A DNA stretch of 64,000 bases from Mycolicibacterium hodleri (GCF_025822245.1 NZ_JACKTL010000036.1:285-64284), one strand, 5' to 3'. Shown: positions 1-16,770, numbered from the stretch's first letter. Notes: generated by a model from the sequence alone, not told the origin. Numbers and translations: made by a program.

Positions 1-4918
<4,918 letters not shown>

Positions 4919-5065
4919 ACACCCAAAAAATGAATCACTTGGGTCAAGCAAGAAGGCGTGTAACACCACATTGTGCACCTCGTGCACCTCGCAACCACAC
5001 ATGTTCATGAATCGAACAGACCACACCCCACCACCAAATAATTGTGGGGCGTAAAATAAATAGAG

Positions 5066-5180
5066 TTACGGCGGCAACAGCGGTAGGGAAACGCCCGGTC
5101 CCATCCCGAACCCGGAAGCTAAGCCTACCAGCGCCAATGATACTGCCCCTTCGGGTGGAAAAGTAGGACACCGCCGAACA
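5066..5180 (+). rRNA. rrf: 5S ribosomal RNA
   Basis: This 115-base 5S rRNA starts TTACGGCGG and ends CCGCCGAACA, which pair as the terminal stem. It carries the usual mycobacterial 5S core (CCCGGTCCCATCCCGAACCC). It lies 147 bases after the 23S gene. Its last 46 bases are repeated just downstream (see the 103-bp tandem repeat). Confidence 0.97.
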
Positions 5181-5237
5181 CCCTTTCACCTAAGGCCCCC
5201 AACCACGTTGGGGGCCTTAGGCATTTCCACCAACAAT
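5135..5237 (+). repeat. 103-bp tandem duplication, unit 1 (5S 3' part + terminator)
   Basis: Unit 1 holds the last 46 bases of the 5S gene, the terminator hairpin and a short tail ending CAACAAT. Unit 2 follows directly and I read the two as identical over all 103 bases. Confidence 0.95.
5191..5219 (+). terminator. rrn terminator, copy 1
   Basis: This is a perfect hairpin, TAAGGCCCCCAAC-CAC-GTTGGGGGCCTTA, ten bases after the 5S end. It has no strong U-tract, as is common in mycobacteria. Confidence 0.9.
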
Positions 5238-5340
5238 CAATGATACTGCCCCTTCGGGTGGAAAAGTAGGACACCGCCGAACACCCTTTCACCTAAGGCC
5301 CCCAACCACGTTGGGGGCCTTAGGCATTTCCACCAACAAT
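5238..5340 (+). repeat. 103-bp tandem duplication, unit 2 (5S fragment + second terminator)
   Basis: This is the second unit. It contains a 46-base 3' fragment of 5S rRNA (5238-5283) that cannot form a complete 5S, and a second copy of the terminator hairpin at 5294-5322. The result is a double terminator for the rRNA operon. Confidence 0.95.
5294..5322 (+). terminator. rrn terminator, copy 2
   Basis: The hairpin matches the one at 5191-5219 and is shifted by 103 bases. It would back up the first terminator and shield the next gene from rRNA readthrough. Confidence 0.85.
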
Positions 5341-5383
5341 GTCATTCAATTTGGCATTCGTCGCGTGGTGTCGAATGTCGCCG

Positions 5384-5389
5384 TATCCT
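5384..5389 (+). promoter_or_regulatory. Candidate -10 (TATCCT) for the TPR-protein operon
   Basis: TATCCT fits the mycobacterial TANNNT -10 pattern. It lies between the second rRNA terminator and the GTG start at 5424 and would give a leader of about 28 bases containing a GGAAGG ribosome binding site. No clear -35 is seen. Confidence 0.4.
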
Positions 5390-5423
5390 TTCCGAGACGG
5401 CGAGAAGAAGAGGGAAGGCAGAC

Positions 5424-6290
5424 GTGGCTCAGGACACGCAACGCGGAGGCGAGGACAAACGGCCTCGGCGTACTCCCAGCGCCGGCGCACCCCGACGGGG
5501 CTCTACGGACTCCCGTCGCGGATCGGCACCCGGTTCCGGGTTCGGAGACCGCCGGGGCGCCCCCCGATCCGGCGCCCCCGACCGCCCCCGACGGCCGTCG
5601 TCGCCGACCGACGATCCGCGGTCGGACAAGAACGCACCGCCCATCCCGCCCGACGTCGAGGCGAAGCAACTTGCGCCCGACGTCCGCGGCGAACTGATGA
5701 CCCTCGACAAGACCACCGCCGACTACGTCGCCAAGCATCTCGTCGCGGCCGGTGACCTTCTCGACGAAGACCCCGAGCTGGCGTTGAAGCATGCTCAAGC
5801 GGCGCGGACGCGATCGGGCCGGATCGCTGCCGTGCGCGAGGCCGTGGGGATCGCGGCCTACCACTGCGGTGACTGGGCCCAGGCGCTCTCGGAATTCCGC
5901 ACCGCCCGGCGGATGGGGAGCAAGTCCCCGCTGTTGGCGTTGATCGCGGACTGTGAGCGCGGCGTCGGCCGCCCGCAGCGCGCCATCGACCTGTCCCACA
6001 CACCGGAGGCCGAGGAACTCACCGGTGACGACGCCGACGAGCTGCGCATCGTCGTCGCGGGCGCGCGGTCGGATCTCGGTCAGCACGAACAAGCGCTGGC
6101 CGTGCTCTCCTCACCCCCACTCGATCCGGAACGGACGGGGCTGACGGCGACCCGCCTGTTCTACGCCTACGCCGACACTCTTCTCGCACTGGGGCGCAAC
6201 GACGAAGCGCTGCAATGGTTCATCAACGCCGAGGCGGCGGACGTCGACGGCGTCACCGACGCCGACGAGCGAATTACGGAGCTCAGCTGA
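5424..6290 (+). CDS. TPR-type conserved protein (Rv1691-like)
   Basis: This 288-aa protein starts at GTG, preceded by GGAAGG. The first 80 residues or so are basic, low-complexity and rich in Arg, Pro and Gly, and probably disordered. The remainder is alpha-helical with tetratricopeptide-like repeats; examples are the helices around 'LVAAGDLLDEDPELALKHAQ' and 'ADTLLALGRNDEALQWFINA'. It has no enzymatic motif, signal peptide or membrane segment. It is the first gene after the rRNA operon and ends 1 base before the phosphatase gene, so they are probably co-transcribed. In M. tuberculosis the gene at this position is the uncharacterised Rv1691. A scaffolding role is inferred from the TPR fold only. 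Confidence 0.85.
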   Translation: MAQDTQRGGEDKRPRRTPSAGAPRRGSTDSRRGSAPGSGFGDRRGAPRSGAPDRPRRPSSPTDDPRSDKNAPPIPPDVEAKQLAPDVRGELMTLDKTTADYVAKHLVAAGDLLDEDPELALKHAQAARTRSGRIAAVREAVGIAAYHCGDWAQALSEFRTARRMGSKSPLLALIADCERGVGRPQRAIDLSHTPEAEELTGDDADELRIVVAGARSDLGQHEQALAVLSSPPLDPERTGLTATRLFYAYADTLLALGRNDEALQWFINAEAADVDGVTDADERITELS

Positions 6291-6291
6291 C

Positions 6292-7314
6292 GTGACAACC
6301 CTTGCGCAACAACACGACTGTCTTCTGCTCGACCTCGACGGCACCGTCTTCCGCGGGCAGCAGCCCACCGAGGGGTCCGTCGAGACGTTGAAGGGCATCG
6401 AGCCCCGCACGCTGTTCGTCACCAACAACGCCTCCCGCGGCCCCGACGAGGTCGCGAAGAATCTCGTCGCGATGGGATTCGCCGCGACGGCCGACGACGT
6501 CGTCACCAGTGCGCAGAGCGCGGCGCGACTGCTCGCGTCCCAAATGGGTTCGGGTGACAAGGTTCTGGTCATCGGCACCGATTCCTTGGCCGACGAAGTA
6601 CGCAAGGTTGGCCTCGAGCCGGTGCGTGCGTTCGCCGACGAGCCCGCAGCGGTGGTGCAGGGGCACTCGCCGCAGACGGGCTGGGCCGACCTCGCCGAGG
6701 CGGCGTTGGCGATCCGGGACGGCGCGCTGTGGGTGGCGGCGAACGTCGACCGCACCTTGCCGTCCGAACGCGGTCTGTTGCCCGGCAACGGGTCGATGGT
6801 CGCGGCGCTCGAGACCGCGACCGATCAGCGGCCACAGGTGGCGGGCAAACCCCAGCCGCCGCTGCTGCTCGACGCGCTGGCCCGCGGCGAGTTCGAACGA
6901 CCGTTGGTGATCGGGGACCGGTTGGACACCGACATCGCCGGCGCCAACGCCGCCGGTTTGCCCAGCATGCTGGTGCTGACCGGGGTCAGCTCGGTGACCG
7001 ACATGATCTACGCCGACGCCGCGGAGCGACCGAACTACCTCGCCGCGGACCTGCGGTCGCTGAACGAAGACAGCGGCTCGCTGCGGGTGGCGCCGCATCC
7101 GTCCTGGCGCGTCGAGGTCGGCCCGCAGGACGTCACCGTCTACTGGACCGGTCGGGATGCCGAGGACCCGTTGAGCATCGTCCGTGCCGTGGCGAGCACC
7201 GTCTGGGGTTCGAGCGTCGACGGGGTCCGGTTCGCCATCCTCGGCGGAGATCACACGGCGCACGAAGCGCTGGAGCGCTGTGCGTTGGCGGGCTCGTCCA
7301 ATCAGCTAGCGTGA
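6292..7314 (+). CDS. HAD-family glycerol-3-phosphate phosphatase (Rv1692-like)
   Basis: This 340-aa HAD phosphatase has motif I DLDGT with nucleophile Asp14 and Asp16, motif II Thr44 in FVTNN, a conserved Lys near residue 186, and motif IV GDRLDTD near residue 206. This is the NagD/AraL-like subfamily with a C2 cap. The last 80 residues or so form a separate small domain, as in the M. tuberculosis enzyme. Family knowledge: Rv1692 dephosphorylates glycerol 3-phosphate during phospholipid polar-head recycling, and the same cytoplasmic role is likely here. The GTG start is 1 base after the previous stop. Its TGA overlaps the GTG of the next gene. Confidence 0.9.
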   Translation: MTTLAQQHDCLLLDLDGTVFRGQQPTEGSVETLKGIEPRTLFVTNNASRGPDEVAKNLVAMGFAATADDVVTSAQSAARLLASQMGSGDKVLVIGTDSLADEVRKVGLEPVRAFADEPAAVVQGHSPQTGWADLAEAALAIRDGALWVAANVDRTLPSERGLLPGNGSMVAALETATDQRPQVAGKPQPPLLLDALARGEFERPLVIGDRLDTDIAGANAAGLPSMLVLTGVSSVTDMIYADAAERPNYLAADLRSLNEDSGSLRVAPHPSWRVEVGPQDVTVYWTGRDAEDPLSIVRAVASTVWGSSVDGVRFAILGGDHTAHEALERCALAGSSNQLA

Positions 7315-7490
7315 ACGTCGAGATGACGTCCGATCCCGATCAGATCCGAGCCAGGGTCGCGGCCCTGCTTGCCGAGCTTCCCGATCCGACTGCCGACGAC
7401 TCCGAGCACGTCGACGTCGAGGCCATCGCGGCGCGCTTGGAGGAGGCCCACGACCTGTTGGTTCGGGCGCTGGAATCAGTCGAGAGGTAA
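7311..7490 (+). CDS. Small acidic conserved protein (Rv1693-like)
   Basis: This 59-aa acidic protein starts at GTG and overlaps the phosphatase stop by 4 bases (GTGA), so it is translationally coupled. It is short and helical: an N-terminal helix (DQIRARVAALLAELP) and a C-terminal helix (AARLEEAHDLLVRALESVER) around an Asp/Glu-rich linker. Position matches the small ORF between the phosphatase and tlyA in M. tuberculosis (Rv1693). It has no known motif and its function is unknown. Conserved placement and coupling argue that it is a real gene. Confidence 0.75.
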   Translation: MNVEMTSDPDQIRARVAALLAELPDPTADDSEHVDVEAIAARLEEAHDLLVRALESVER

Positions 7491-7496
7491 GCACAC

Positions 7497-8306
7497 GTGA
7501 CTCGGCGCGCTCGCGTTGATGCCGAGCTGGTCCGGCGTGGCCTGGCACGGTCCCGCCAGCAGGCGGCGGAGCTGATCGATGCCGGTCGAGTGCGCATCGA
7601 CGGCATTCCCGCCGGGAAGCCCGCCACCGCCGTGACCGTCGACGCGAAGCTCACCGTCACCGGCGCCGACGAGCGCAGTTGGGTGTCGAGGGGCGCCCAC
7701 AAACTGATCGGAGCCCTCGACGCCTTCGACGTCCCGGTGCACGGGCGCCGCTGCCTGGACGCCGGCGCGTCGACCGGCGGCTTCACCGAGGTGTTGCTGG
7801 ATCGTGGGGCCGGCGAAGTGGTCGCCGCCGACGTCGGATACGGCCAGCTCGCCTGGCCGTTGCGCTCGGATTCGCGGGTGGTGGTCATGGAGCGGACCAA
7901 CGTGCGCACGCTGACCGCCGAGGCCATCGGCGGACCGGTTGACCTGGTGGTCGCCGACCTGTCGTTCATCTCGTTGGCGACGGTGCTGCCCGCGCTGGTG
8001 TCCTGCGCGTCGGCGGACGCCGATATCGTTCCCATGGTGAAACCACAGTTCGAGGTGGGCAAGGCGCGAGTGGGGCCGGGAGGTGTCGTGTCGGACCCCG
8101 AGATCAGGGCCGACGCGGTCCTGTCGGTCGCCCGCCGAGCGGCCGAACTCGGTTGGCATGCCGTCGACGTCACGTCGAGCCCGCTTCCCGGGCCGTCCGG
8201 CAACGTCGAGTTCTTCCTGCGCCTGCGAGCGCACACCGACCGTCCACTCCTGGGTGAGTCCCTGGAGCACGCCGTCCGTCGAGCGATCGAAGAAGGACCA
8301 CAATGA
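7497..8306 (+). CDS. tlyA: 16S/23S rRNA 2'-O-methyltransferase TlyA
   Basis: This 269-aa protein has an N-terminal S4 RNA-binding domain (about residues 1-60, with [20 protein letters not shown]) and a FtsJ-like SAM-dependent methyltransferase domain with motif [13 protein letters not shown] near residue 87. The catalytic tetrad of the family is visible: Lys in GAHKLIG, Asp in VADLSF, Lys in MVKPQFE and Glu in NVEFFLR. Family knowledge: TlyA methylates C1409 of 16S and C1920 of 23S rRNA, and loss gives capreomycin and viomycin resistance. Start is GTG. Its TGA overlaps the nadK ATG (ATGA), so the two genes are coupled. Confidence 0.97.
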   Translation: MTRRARVDAELVRRGLARSRQQAAELIDAGRVRIDGIPAGKPATAVTVDAKLTVTGADERSWVSRGAHKLIGALDAFDVPVHGRRCLDAGASTGGFTEVLLDRGAGEVVAADVGYGQLAWPLRSDSRVVVMERTNVRTLTAEAIGGPVDLVVADLSFISLATVLPALVSCASADADIVPMVKPQFEVGKARVGPGGVVSDPEIRADAVLSVARRAAELGWHAVDVTSSPLPGPSGNVEFFLRLRAHTDRPLLGESLEHAVRRAIEEGPQ

Positions 8307-9235
8307 CCTGCGAACGCCAGGTGCTCCTCGTCGTACACACCGGCCGCGACGAAGCCACCGAGACCGCTCGGCGAGTGGAGAAGGTGCTCAGCGCGAACGG
8401 AATCGGGCTGCGCGTGTTGGCCGCGGAGCAGGTCGACCACGAGCCGTACTACCTGAGCGCCGACGAGGTCAGCGCGCTCGGCACCGACATCCAGGTCGTC
8501 GACGCCGACGAGCGTGCCGCCGAGGGATGCGAGATGGTGCTCGTCCTCGGAGGCGACGGCACGTTTCTGCGAGCCGCGGAACTTGCCCGCAACGTCGAGA
8601 TCCCGGTGCTCGGCGTCAATCTCGGCCGCATCGGATTCCTGGCCGAAGCGGAGGCTTCGGCGATCGACACCGTGCTGGATCAGGTGATCCATCGCAGCTA
8701 CAGCGTCGAGAAGCGCATGACGCTCGACATCGTCGTGCGCGTCGACGGTCAGATCAAGCAGCGGGGGTGGGCCCTCAACGAGGCCAGCCTGGAGAAGGGG
8801 CCACGGCTCGGCGTGCTCGGCGTCGTCCTCGAGGTCGACGGACGTCCGGTCTCGGCGTTCGGATGTGACGGCGTGCTGGTGTCGACGCCGACCGGGTCCA
8901 CCGCGTACGCATTCTCCGCGGGCGGGCCCATTCTCTGGCCCGATCTCGAGTCGATCCTGGTAGTACCCAACAACGCTCACGCACTGTTCGCGCGGCCGAT
9001 GGTGACCAGCCCGGATGCGTCGATTGCGATCGAGGTCGAGGCCAGCGGTTATGACGCGATGGTGTTCTGCGACGGCCGCCGCGAGATGGTGGTGCCGGCA
9101 GGCGGTCGTCTCGAGGTCACCCGGTGCGGCACGTCGCTGAAGTGGATCCGGCTGGACAGCGCGCCATTCACCGACCGATTGGTACGCAAGTTCCAATTGC
9201 CGGTCACCGGCTGGCGGGGGCAAAGTGCTCGCTGA
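8303..9235 (+). CDS. nadK: NAD kinase
   Basis: This 310-aa NAD kinase makes NADP+ from NAD+ using ATP or polyphosphate. The GGDGT motif lies near residues 83-87, the NE motif (ALNEAS) near 155, and the glycine-rich [15 protein letters not shown] segment near 195. Length is normal for the mycobacterial enzyme (PpnK, Rv1695). It overlaps tlyA by 4 bases and recN by 11 bases, placing it inside a tightly packed operon. It acts in the cytoplasm as a homotetramer in M. tuberculosis. No oddities are seen. Confidence 0.97.
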   Translation: MTCERQVLLVVHTGRDEATETARRVEKVLSANGIGLRVLAAEQVDHEPYYLSADEVSALGTDIQVVDADERAAEGCEMVLVLGGDGTFLRAAELARNVEIPVLGVNLGRIGFLAEAEASAIDTVLDQVIHRSYSVEKRMTLDIVVRVDGQIKQRGWALNEASLEKGPRLGVLGVVLEVDGRPVSAFGCDGVLVSTPTGSTAYAFSAGGPILWPDLESILVVPNNAHALFARPMVTSPDASIAIEVEASGYDAMVFCDGRREMVVPAGGRLEVTRCGTSLKWIRLDSAPFTDRLVRKFQLPVTGWRGQSAR

Positions 9236-10985
9236 AATCCGCATCACCGAACTCGGTGCGATCCGGTCGGCGACCGCCGAGTTCGACCGTGGGCTGACCG
9301 TCCTGACCGGGGAGACCGGCGCAGGCAAGACCATGGTGGTCACGGGTCTGCACCTGCTTGGGGGCGCGCGGGCGGACGCCAGTCGTGTCAGGTCCGGCTC
9401 GGAACGCGCGGTGGTGGAGGGCCGCTTCACGACCACCGAAATCGAGGGCACGGTGGCCAAGCGGATCGACGAGATCCTGGATTCCTCCGGCGCCGACCGC
9501 GACGACGACGGCAGTGTCATCGCCGCCCGGTCGGTCAGCCGGGAGGGTCCGTCGCGCGCCTATCTCGGTGGACGCAGCGTGCCGGCCAAGTCGTTGAGCA
9601 CGTTCACCACCGAACTCCTTGCGCTGCATGGCCAGAACGACCAACTGCGGCTGATGCGTTCCGACGAGCAGCGGGGGGCCCTGGACCGGTTCGCGGACGT
9701 CGACGCCCCGCTGGCGCGGTATCGGACCCACCGCGAGGAGTGGCTCGCCCTGCGTCGCGATCTGGCCGATCGCCGGCAGCGTGCGCGCGAGCTGGCGCTG
9801 GAGGCCGACCGACTGCAGTTCGGGCTCGGCGAGATCGACGCCGTCGCCCCGCAGCTCGGGGAGGACGAGGCGCTGGTGGCCGACATCCGCAGGCTCTCGG
9901 AGTTGGACGCGTTGCGCGACGCGGCGCAGACCGCGCGGGTCGCGCTGTCCGGTGAGCTCGACGATCCGGCGCAGGGGGAGACGTCGGCGATCGACGGGAT
10001 CGGCCATGCGAAGACCGCGCTGCAGGCAACCGACGACGCCGCCCTGCGGTCACTGGGCGACCGGTTGGGTGAGGCCCTTGCCGTGGTCGGCGACGTCTCG
10101 GGCGAGCTCGGCGACTACCTGGCTGAATTGCCCAGCGACGCAAGCACTCTGGAGGGCAAGCTGGCGCGCCAGGGCGAGCTGCGCAACTTGACCCGAAAGT
10201 ATGCCGCCGACGTCGACGGCGTGCTGGCCTGGGCCGACGACGCGCGTAGTCGACTGGCCCAGCTCGACGTCTCCGAGGAGGGACTGGCGGCCCTGCAGCA
10301 ACGCGTGGACGCGCTCCAGGAGAAGGTCGTCGCGGCGGCCGCCGACGTCACGAAGGTGCGGACCAAGGCCGCCAAGGCGATGGCGAAGGCGGTGACGGCC
10401 GAGCTGGCCGGGCTCGCGATGTCGGGCGCGGGATTCAGCATCGCGGTGAGCCCGCTGTTGGCCAGATCCGACGACTCGGCACCGTTGACGCTGGCCTCGG
10501 GTGAGGTGGTCCATGCCGGTCACGACGGCGTGGACGCCGTCGAGTTTGGCTTCACGCCGCATTCCGGATCCGAGGCTTTGCCGCTGGCCAAGAGTGCGTC
10601 CGGCGGCGAGCTGTCCCGCGTCATGCTGGCGCTGGAAGTGGTGCTGGCGGCGTCGGCCGAGGGCACGACGATGGTCTTCGACGAGGTCGACGCCGGCGTC
10701 GGTGGACGCGCAGCCGTACAGATCGGCCGGCGCTTGGCGCGGCTGGCCCGGACGCACCAAGTGATCGTCGTGACCCACCTGCCGCAGGTGGCCGCGTATG
10801 CCGACGTGCACCTCGTCGTAGACAGCGGTTCCGGGAAGGGCAAGTCGAGTGAAGTGCGCCGCCTCGACGACGACGACCGGGTCGGTGAGCTGGCGCGCAT
10901 GTTGGCCGGGCTGGGGGAGTCCGACAGTGGGCGCGCGCACGCGCGGGAGCTGCTCGAGGGCGCGCAAAAGGAAGCCGCCGAGTAG
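9225..10985 (+). CDS. recN: DNA repair ATPase RecN
   Basis: This 586-aa SMC-like ATPase helps repair double-strand breaks. Walker A GETGAGKT is near residue 29, a long Arg/Glu/Leu-rich coiled coil covers about 155-400, and the C-terminal head has the signature [13 protein letters not shown] and Walker B region [12 protein letters not shown]. The GTG start lies inside the end of nadK (11-base overlap). Family knowledge: RecN tethers DNA ends and aids RecA. I see no LexA box directly upstream, so SOS control, if any, would act further up the operon. Confidence 0.96.
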   Translation: MLAEIRITELGAIRSATAEFDRGLTVLTGETGAGKTMVVTGLHLLGGARADASRVRSGSERAVVEGRFTTTEIEGTVAKRIDEILDSSGADRDDDGSVIAARSVSREGPSRAYLGGRSVPAKSLSTFTTELLALHGQNDQLRLMRSDEQRGALDRFADVDAPLARYRTHREEWLALRRDLADRRQRARELALEADRLQFGLGEIDAVAPQLGEDEALVADIRRLSELDALRDAAQTARVALSGELDDPAQGETSAIDGIGHAKTALQATDDAALRSLGDRLGEALAVVGDVSGELGDYLAELPSDASTLEGKLARQGELRNLTRKYAADVDGVLAWADDARSRLAQLDVSEEGLAALQQRVDALQEKVVAAAADVTKVRTKAAKAMAKAVTAELAGLAMSGAGFSIAVSPLLARSDDSAPLTLASGEVVHAGHDGVDAVEFGFTPHSGSEALPLAKSASGGELSRVMLALEVVLAASAEGTTMVFDEVDAGVGGRAAVQIGRRLARLARTHQVIVVTHLPQVAAYADVHLVVDSGSGKGKSSEVRRLDDDDRVGELARMLAGLGESDSGRAHARELLEGAQKEAAE

Positions 10986-11071
10986 TCGGGCCGAGATGCA
11001 ACCGCCCGCCCGATCGTGTTGCAGATGTGACAGAACGTAACTTCTGAGGCTGGTGGTACGGCGCGCCTCCA

Positions 11072-11084
11072 CCTCAACTTGAGG
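11072..11084. promoter_or_regulatory. 13-bp palindrome CCTCAACTTGAGG
   Basis: A perfect inverted repeat (CCTCAA-C-TTGAGG) lies between recN and steA, 22 bases upstream of the steA start. It overlaps the expected promoter region (-34 to -22 from the steA ATG). The arms resemble half-sites of MerR/SoxR-type operators, but the spacing is much shorter than theirs. It could bind a repressor or be chance. Confidence 0.3.
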
Positions 11085-11093
11085 GTTCGCCGA

Positions 11094-11099
11094 CAGAAT
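11094..11099 (+). promoter_or_regulatory. Candidate -10 (CAGAAT) for leaderless steA transcript
   Basis: CAGAAT ends exactly 6 bases before the steA ATG, the spacing expected if transcription starts at the A of ATG. The first base departs from the TANNNT pattern. Confidence 0.4.
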
Positions 11100-11105
11100 C
11101 CCCCC

Positions 11106-12290
11106 ATGAAGATGTCAGCGCTCCTCTCGCGTAATGCCGGCTCACGACCCGGCGTAACCGGTACGGCCCGCGTCGATCGCGACATCGACCGCCTGCTCCG
11201 ACGCGTGGGGCCCGGCGACGTCGTCGTCATCGACGCCCTCGACCTCGACCGCATCACGGCCGACGCCCTGGTCGACGCGAACATCGCCGCCGTCGTCAAC
11301 GCGTCGCCCTCGATCTCGGGCCGCTACCCCAACCTCGGCCCCGAGGTGCTGGTCGCCAACGGCGTCGTGCTGATCGACGAGGCGGGCCCCGAGATCTTCA
11401 AGAAGATCAAGGACGGCAGCAAGGTCCGGTTGCACAACGGCGGCGTCTACTCCGGTGACCGACGCCTCGCGCTCGGCACCGAGCGCACCGACGAAGAGAT
11501 CCACGACCTCATGCACGAGGCCAAGAGCGGTCTGGTGGCACACCTCGAAGCGTTCGCAGGCAACACCATCGAGTTCATCCGCAGCGAGAGCCCGCTGCTG
11601 ATCGACGGCATGGGCATCCCGGACATCGACGTCGACCTGCACCGCAGGCACGTCGTCATCGTCGCCGACGAAGCCGACGCCGCGGAGGACCTCAAGGCGC
11701 TCAAGCCGTTCATCAAGGAGTATCAGCCGGTCCTGGTCGGCGTCGGTTCGGGCGCGGACGTGCTGCGCCGGGCGGGGCACCGACCGGCGCTGATCGTCGG
11801 CGACCCGGAGGAGATGAGCGTCGAGGTCCTGCGGTCGGGCGCCCAGGTGGTGCTGCCCGCCGACGCCGACGGCCACGCCAAGGGTCTCGAGCGCATCCAG
11901 GACCTGGGCGTGGGGGCCATGACGTTCCCCGCCGCCGGGTCGGCCGCCGACCTCGCCATGCTGCTGTGTGATCACCACGGCGCCTCGCTGATCGTCACCG
12001 CGGGCCACAACGCCAGCATCGAGGAGTTCTTCGACCGCTCGCGCCAACAGAGCAACCCGTCGATGTTCCTTACCCGGCTGAAGGTCGGCGAGAAGCTGGT
12101 CGACGCCAAGGCCGTCGCGACGCTCTACCGCAGCCGCGTGTCCGGTGGTGCCATCGCACTGCTGGTGCTGGCCATGCTGATCGCCGTCATCGCCGCGCTG
12201 TGGGTGTCCCGCGCCGACGCCGTCGTCATCGAATGGGTCACCCAGTACTGGAACCAGTTCTCCCTGTGGGTGCAGGGCCTGGTCACCTGA
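11106..12290 (+). CDS. steA: SteA-like cytokinetic ring protein (Rv1697-like)
   Basis: This 394-aa protein is close to M. tuberculosis Rv1697, whose N-terminus (MKMSALLSRN) fixes the start at the ATG here and not at the upstream in-frame TTG. The N-terminal two thirds is a soluble domain related to thiamine pyrophosphokinase folds (for example RPALIVGDPEEMS). One transmembrane helix follows at about residues 345-367 (AIALLVLAMLIAVIAALWV), with a short tail outside. Family knowledge: corynebacterial SteA and SteB act in daughter-cell separation. The next gene is the partner protein, 30 bases away. Confidence 0.9.
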   Translation: MKMSALLSRNAGSRPGVTGTARVDRDIDRLLRRVGPGDVVVIDALDLDRITADALVDANIAAVVNASPSISGRYPNLGPEVLVANGVVLIDEAGPEIFKKIKDGSKVRLHNGGVYSGDRRLALGTERTDEEIHDLMHEAKSGLVAHLEAFAGNTIEFIRSESPLLIDGMGIPDIDVDLHRRHVVIVADEADAAEDLKALKPFIKEYQPVLVGVGSGADVLRRAGHRPALIVGDPEEMSVEVLRSGAQVVLPADADGHAKGLERIQDLGVGAMTFPAAGSAADLAMLLCDHHGASLIVTAGHNASIEEFFDRSRQQSNPSMFLTRLKVGEKLVDAKAVATLYRSRVSGGAIALLVLAMLIAVIAALWVSRADAVVIEWVTQYWNQFSLWVQGLVT

Positions 12291-12320
12291 CCCACCGGCT
12301 CGCAACTTCTCGGAGGTTTC

Positions 12321-13262
12321 GTGATTTCCCTTCGCTCACATGCCATCTCACTGGCAGCGGTCTTCCTCGCGTTGGCGATCGGCGTAGCCCTGGGGTCGGG
12401 GCTGTTGTCCAACACGCTGCTCGCGGGTCTCAAGGACGACAAGACCCAGATGCAGAACCAGATCAACGGGCTGACCGACGAGAAGAACGTCCTCAACGAA
12501 AAGCTGAGTGCGGCAAACGACTTCGACGCACAGATGTCGCCGCGGATCATCCGCGACGCCCTGAAGGGCAAGTCGGTGGTGATGTTCCGGACGCCCGACG
12601 CCGCCGACGACGACGTCACCGCGCTGTCGCGTCTCGTCGGGCAGGCCGGCGGCGTGGTGACCGGGACGATCGCGATGACGAAGGAATTCGTCGACGCCAA
12701 TTCCTCGGAGAAGCTGCTGTCGGTCGTCAACTCGCCGATCGTGCCAGCCGGGCGCCAGCTGAGCACCACCTCGGTCGACCAGGGTTCGCAGGCGGGAGAT
12801 CTGCTCGGCATGGCGTTGTTCACCGGCAAGGACCCGGCGGTCCCGGCCGTCGACGACGCGCAACGTGACGCCGTGCTGGCAGCGCTTCGTGACACCGGCT
12901 TCCTCACCTACGGCACCGAACGGATCGGGGCGGCAGACACCGCGCTGATCGTCACCGGCGGCGGATTGGCCGACGACGCGGGCAACCAGGGTTCGACCGT
13001 CGCGCGCTTCGCCGCGGGTCTGGCCCCCCACGGCGCGGGCACGCTGCTCGCCGGACGTGACGGCTCGGCCACCGGCACGGGCGCCGTCGCGGTGGTCCGG
13101 TCCGACACCAGCCTCGCCAACGCAGTCGCCACGGTCGACGACGTCGACCGGTCGTCGGGGCGCATCACCGCGGTGCTGGGACTTCAGGAGATGGTCGACG
13201 GCGGTCGCCCGGGGCAGTACGGCACCGGCCGCGGCGCCGCGTCGTTGACGCTCGCCCAGTGA
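12321..13262 (+). CDS. mctB: SteB / MctB-like envelope protein (Rv1698-like)
   Basis: This 313-aa protein has an N-terminal hydrophobic segment (SLAAVFLALAIGVALGSGLL, about residues 9-28) that is a signal anchor. A short coiled coil follows (about 35-60), then a large extracytoplasmic Ala/Asp-rich domain. It matches M. tuberculosis Rv1698, described as an outer-membrane channel (MctB, copper homeostasis) and, by its corynebacterial relative, as SteB, the partner of SteA in cell separation. GTG start with GGAGG 5 bases upstream. Which role applies here cannot be told from sequence. Pairing with steA favours a cell-envelope function. Confidence 0.88.
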   Translation: MISLRSHAISLAAVFLALAIGVALGSGLLSNTLLAGLKDDKTQMQNQINGLTDEKNVLNEKLSAANDFDAQMSPRIIRDALKGKSVVMFRTPDAADDDVTALSRLVGQAGGVVTGTIAMTKEFVDANSSEKLLSVVNSPIVPAGRQLSTTSVDQGSQAGDLLGMALFTGKDPAVPAVDDAQRDAVLAALRDTGFLTYGTERIGAADTALIVTGGGLADDAGNQGSTVARFAAGLAPHGAGTLLAGRDGSATGTGAVAVVRSDTSLANAVATVDDVDRSSGRITAVLGLQEMVDGGRPGQYGTGRGAASLTLAQ

Positions 13263-13317
13263 CTCCTCGGTAGTCCCTCCGACCGGCGCGTCAGTCCCCA
13301 CTCGGCCCCGTCGGTGT

Positions 13318-15735
<2,418 letters not shown>

Positions 15736-15739
<4 letters not shown>

Positions 15740-16683
15740 CCATCGCCCTCGGCGCCTTGGACGGCCAACTGCGGGGGTACCTGGACCACCTGACCATCGA
15801 ACGTGGGGTGGCCGCCAACACGCTGAGTTCGTATCGGCGGGACCTGCGCCGCTATCTGGCACATCTGACGGCCCGGGGCGTCGCCGACGTCGCCGACGTC
15901 ACCGAGGAGCACGTCACCGACTTCCTGGTGTCGCTGCGCGTCGGAGACGAGGACCTCGGCAGCACCCCGCTGTCGGCGGTGTCCGCGGCGCGCACCCTCA
16001 TCGCGGTCCGCGGATTTCACCGATTCGCCGCCGCCGAGGGACTCACCACCGCCGACGTCGCCCGCGCCGTCAAGCCTCCGACCCCGACCCGCCGGCTGCC
16101 CAAGAGCATCAGCGTCGACGACGTCGTCGCGCTGCTCGAGGGTGCGGGGGGTGACGGCGAGACCGACGGTCCGCTGTCGTTGCGCAACCGCGCGCTGCTC
16201 GAGGTGCTGTACTCCACCGGGGCGCGCATCTCCGAGGCCGTCGGCCTCGACGTGGACGACGTCGACGTGCAGTCGCGGTCGGTGCTGCTGCGCGGCAAGG
16301 GCGGCAAGCAACGGCTGGTGCCGATCGGAAGGCCCGCCGTCAGCGCGCTCGACGCGTACTTCGTCCGCGGCCGCCCCGACCTGGCGCGCCGCGGCAAGGG
16401 CACCCCGGGAATCTTCCTCAACGCCCGCGGCGGCCGGCTGTCCCGGCAGAGCGCCTGGCAGGTGCTGCAGGACGCCGCCGAACGAGCGGGCATCTCCGCG
16501 TCGGTGTCACCGCACACGCTGCGACACTCCTTCGCCACGCACCTGCTGGAAGGCGGTGCCGACGTGCGCGTCGTACAGGAACTGCTCGGCCACGCCTCGG
16601 TCACCACCACGCAGATCTACACGCTGGTGACGGTGTCCGCGCTGCGGGAGGTCTGGGCCGGCGCACACCCCCGAGCGCGGTAA
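15736..16683 (+). CDS. xerD: Site-specific tyrosine recombinase XerD
   Basis: This 315-aa recombinase resolves chromosome dimers at dif with XerC. The N-terminal SAM-like core-binding domain covers about residues 1-105. The catalytic domain shows the full set: Arg in TGARISEA, Lys in GKGGKQR, His-x-x-Arg in [12 protein letters not shown], His in LLGHAS, and the nucleophile Tyr in TQIYTLV. Start is GTG in a 4-base overlap with the Nudix gene. It is a housekeeping recombinase and is distinct from the two phage-type recombinases at 26244 and 40281. Confidence 0.95.
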
Positions 16684-16757
16684 CGGTGACGGCACCCGAG
16701 AACGAGTCTCTTCTAGTCCACCGCGCGGGTCTGGCGTCCAGAGCGTTCCCATCCCGT

Positions 16758-16763
16758 TAAACT
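16758..16763 (+). promoter_or_regulatory. Candidate -10 (TAAACT) for leader ORF-parA transcript
   Basis: TAAACT fits TANNNT and ends 7 bases before the ATG of the short leader ORF, so the transcript would be essentially leaderless (start within 1 base of the ATG). Confidence 0.5.
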
Positions 16764-16770
16764 CCAAGCG

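Noticed and set aside
7340..9520. 726-codon minus-strand open frame across tlyA, nadK and recN
   Set aside because: It crosses three well-supported genes on the other strand and has a Ser/Arg/Thr-rich shadow composition.
11072..11084. SoxR/MerR operator
   Set aside because: Half-sites resemble that type, but the centre spacing is too short for the 18-19 bp operators of the family and no MerR gene is near.
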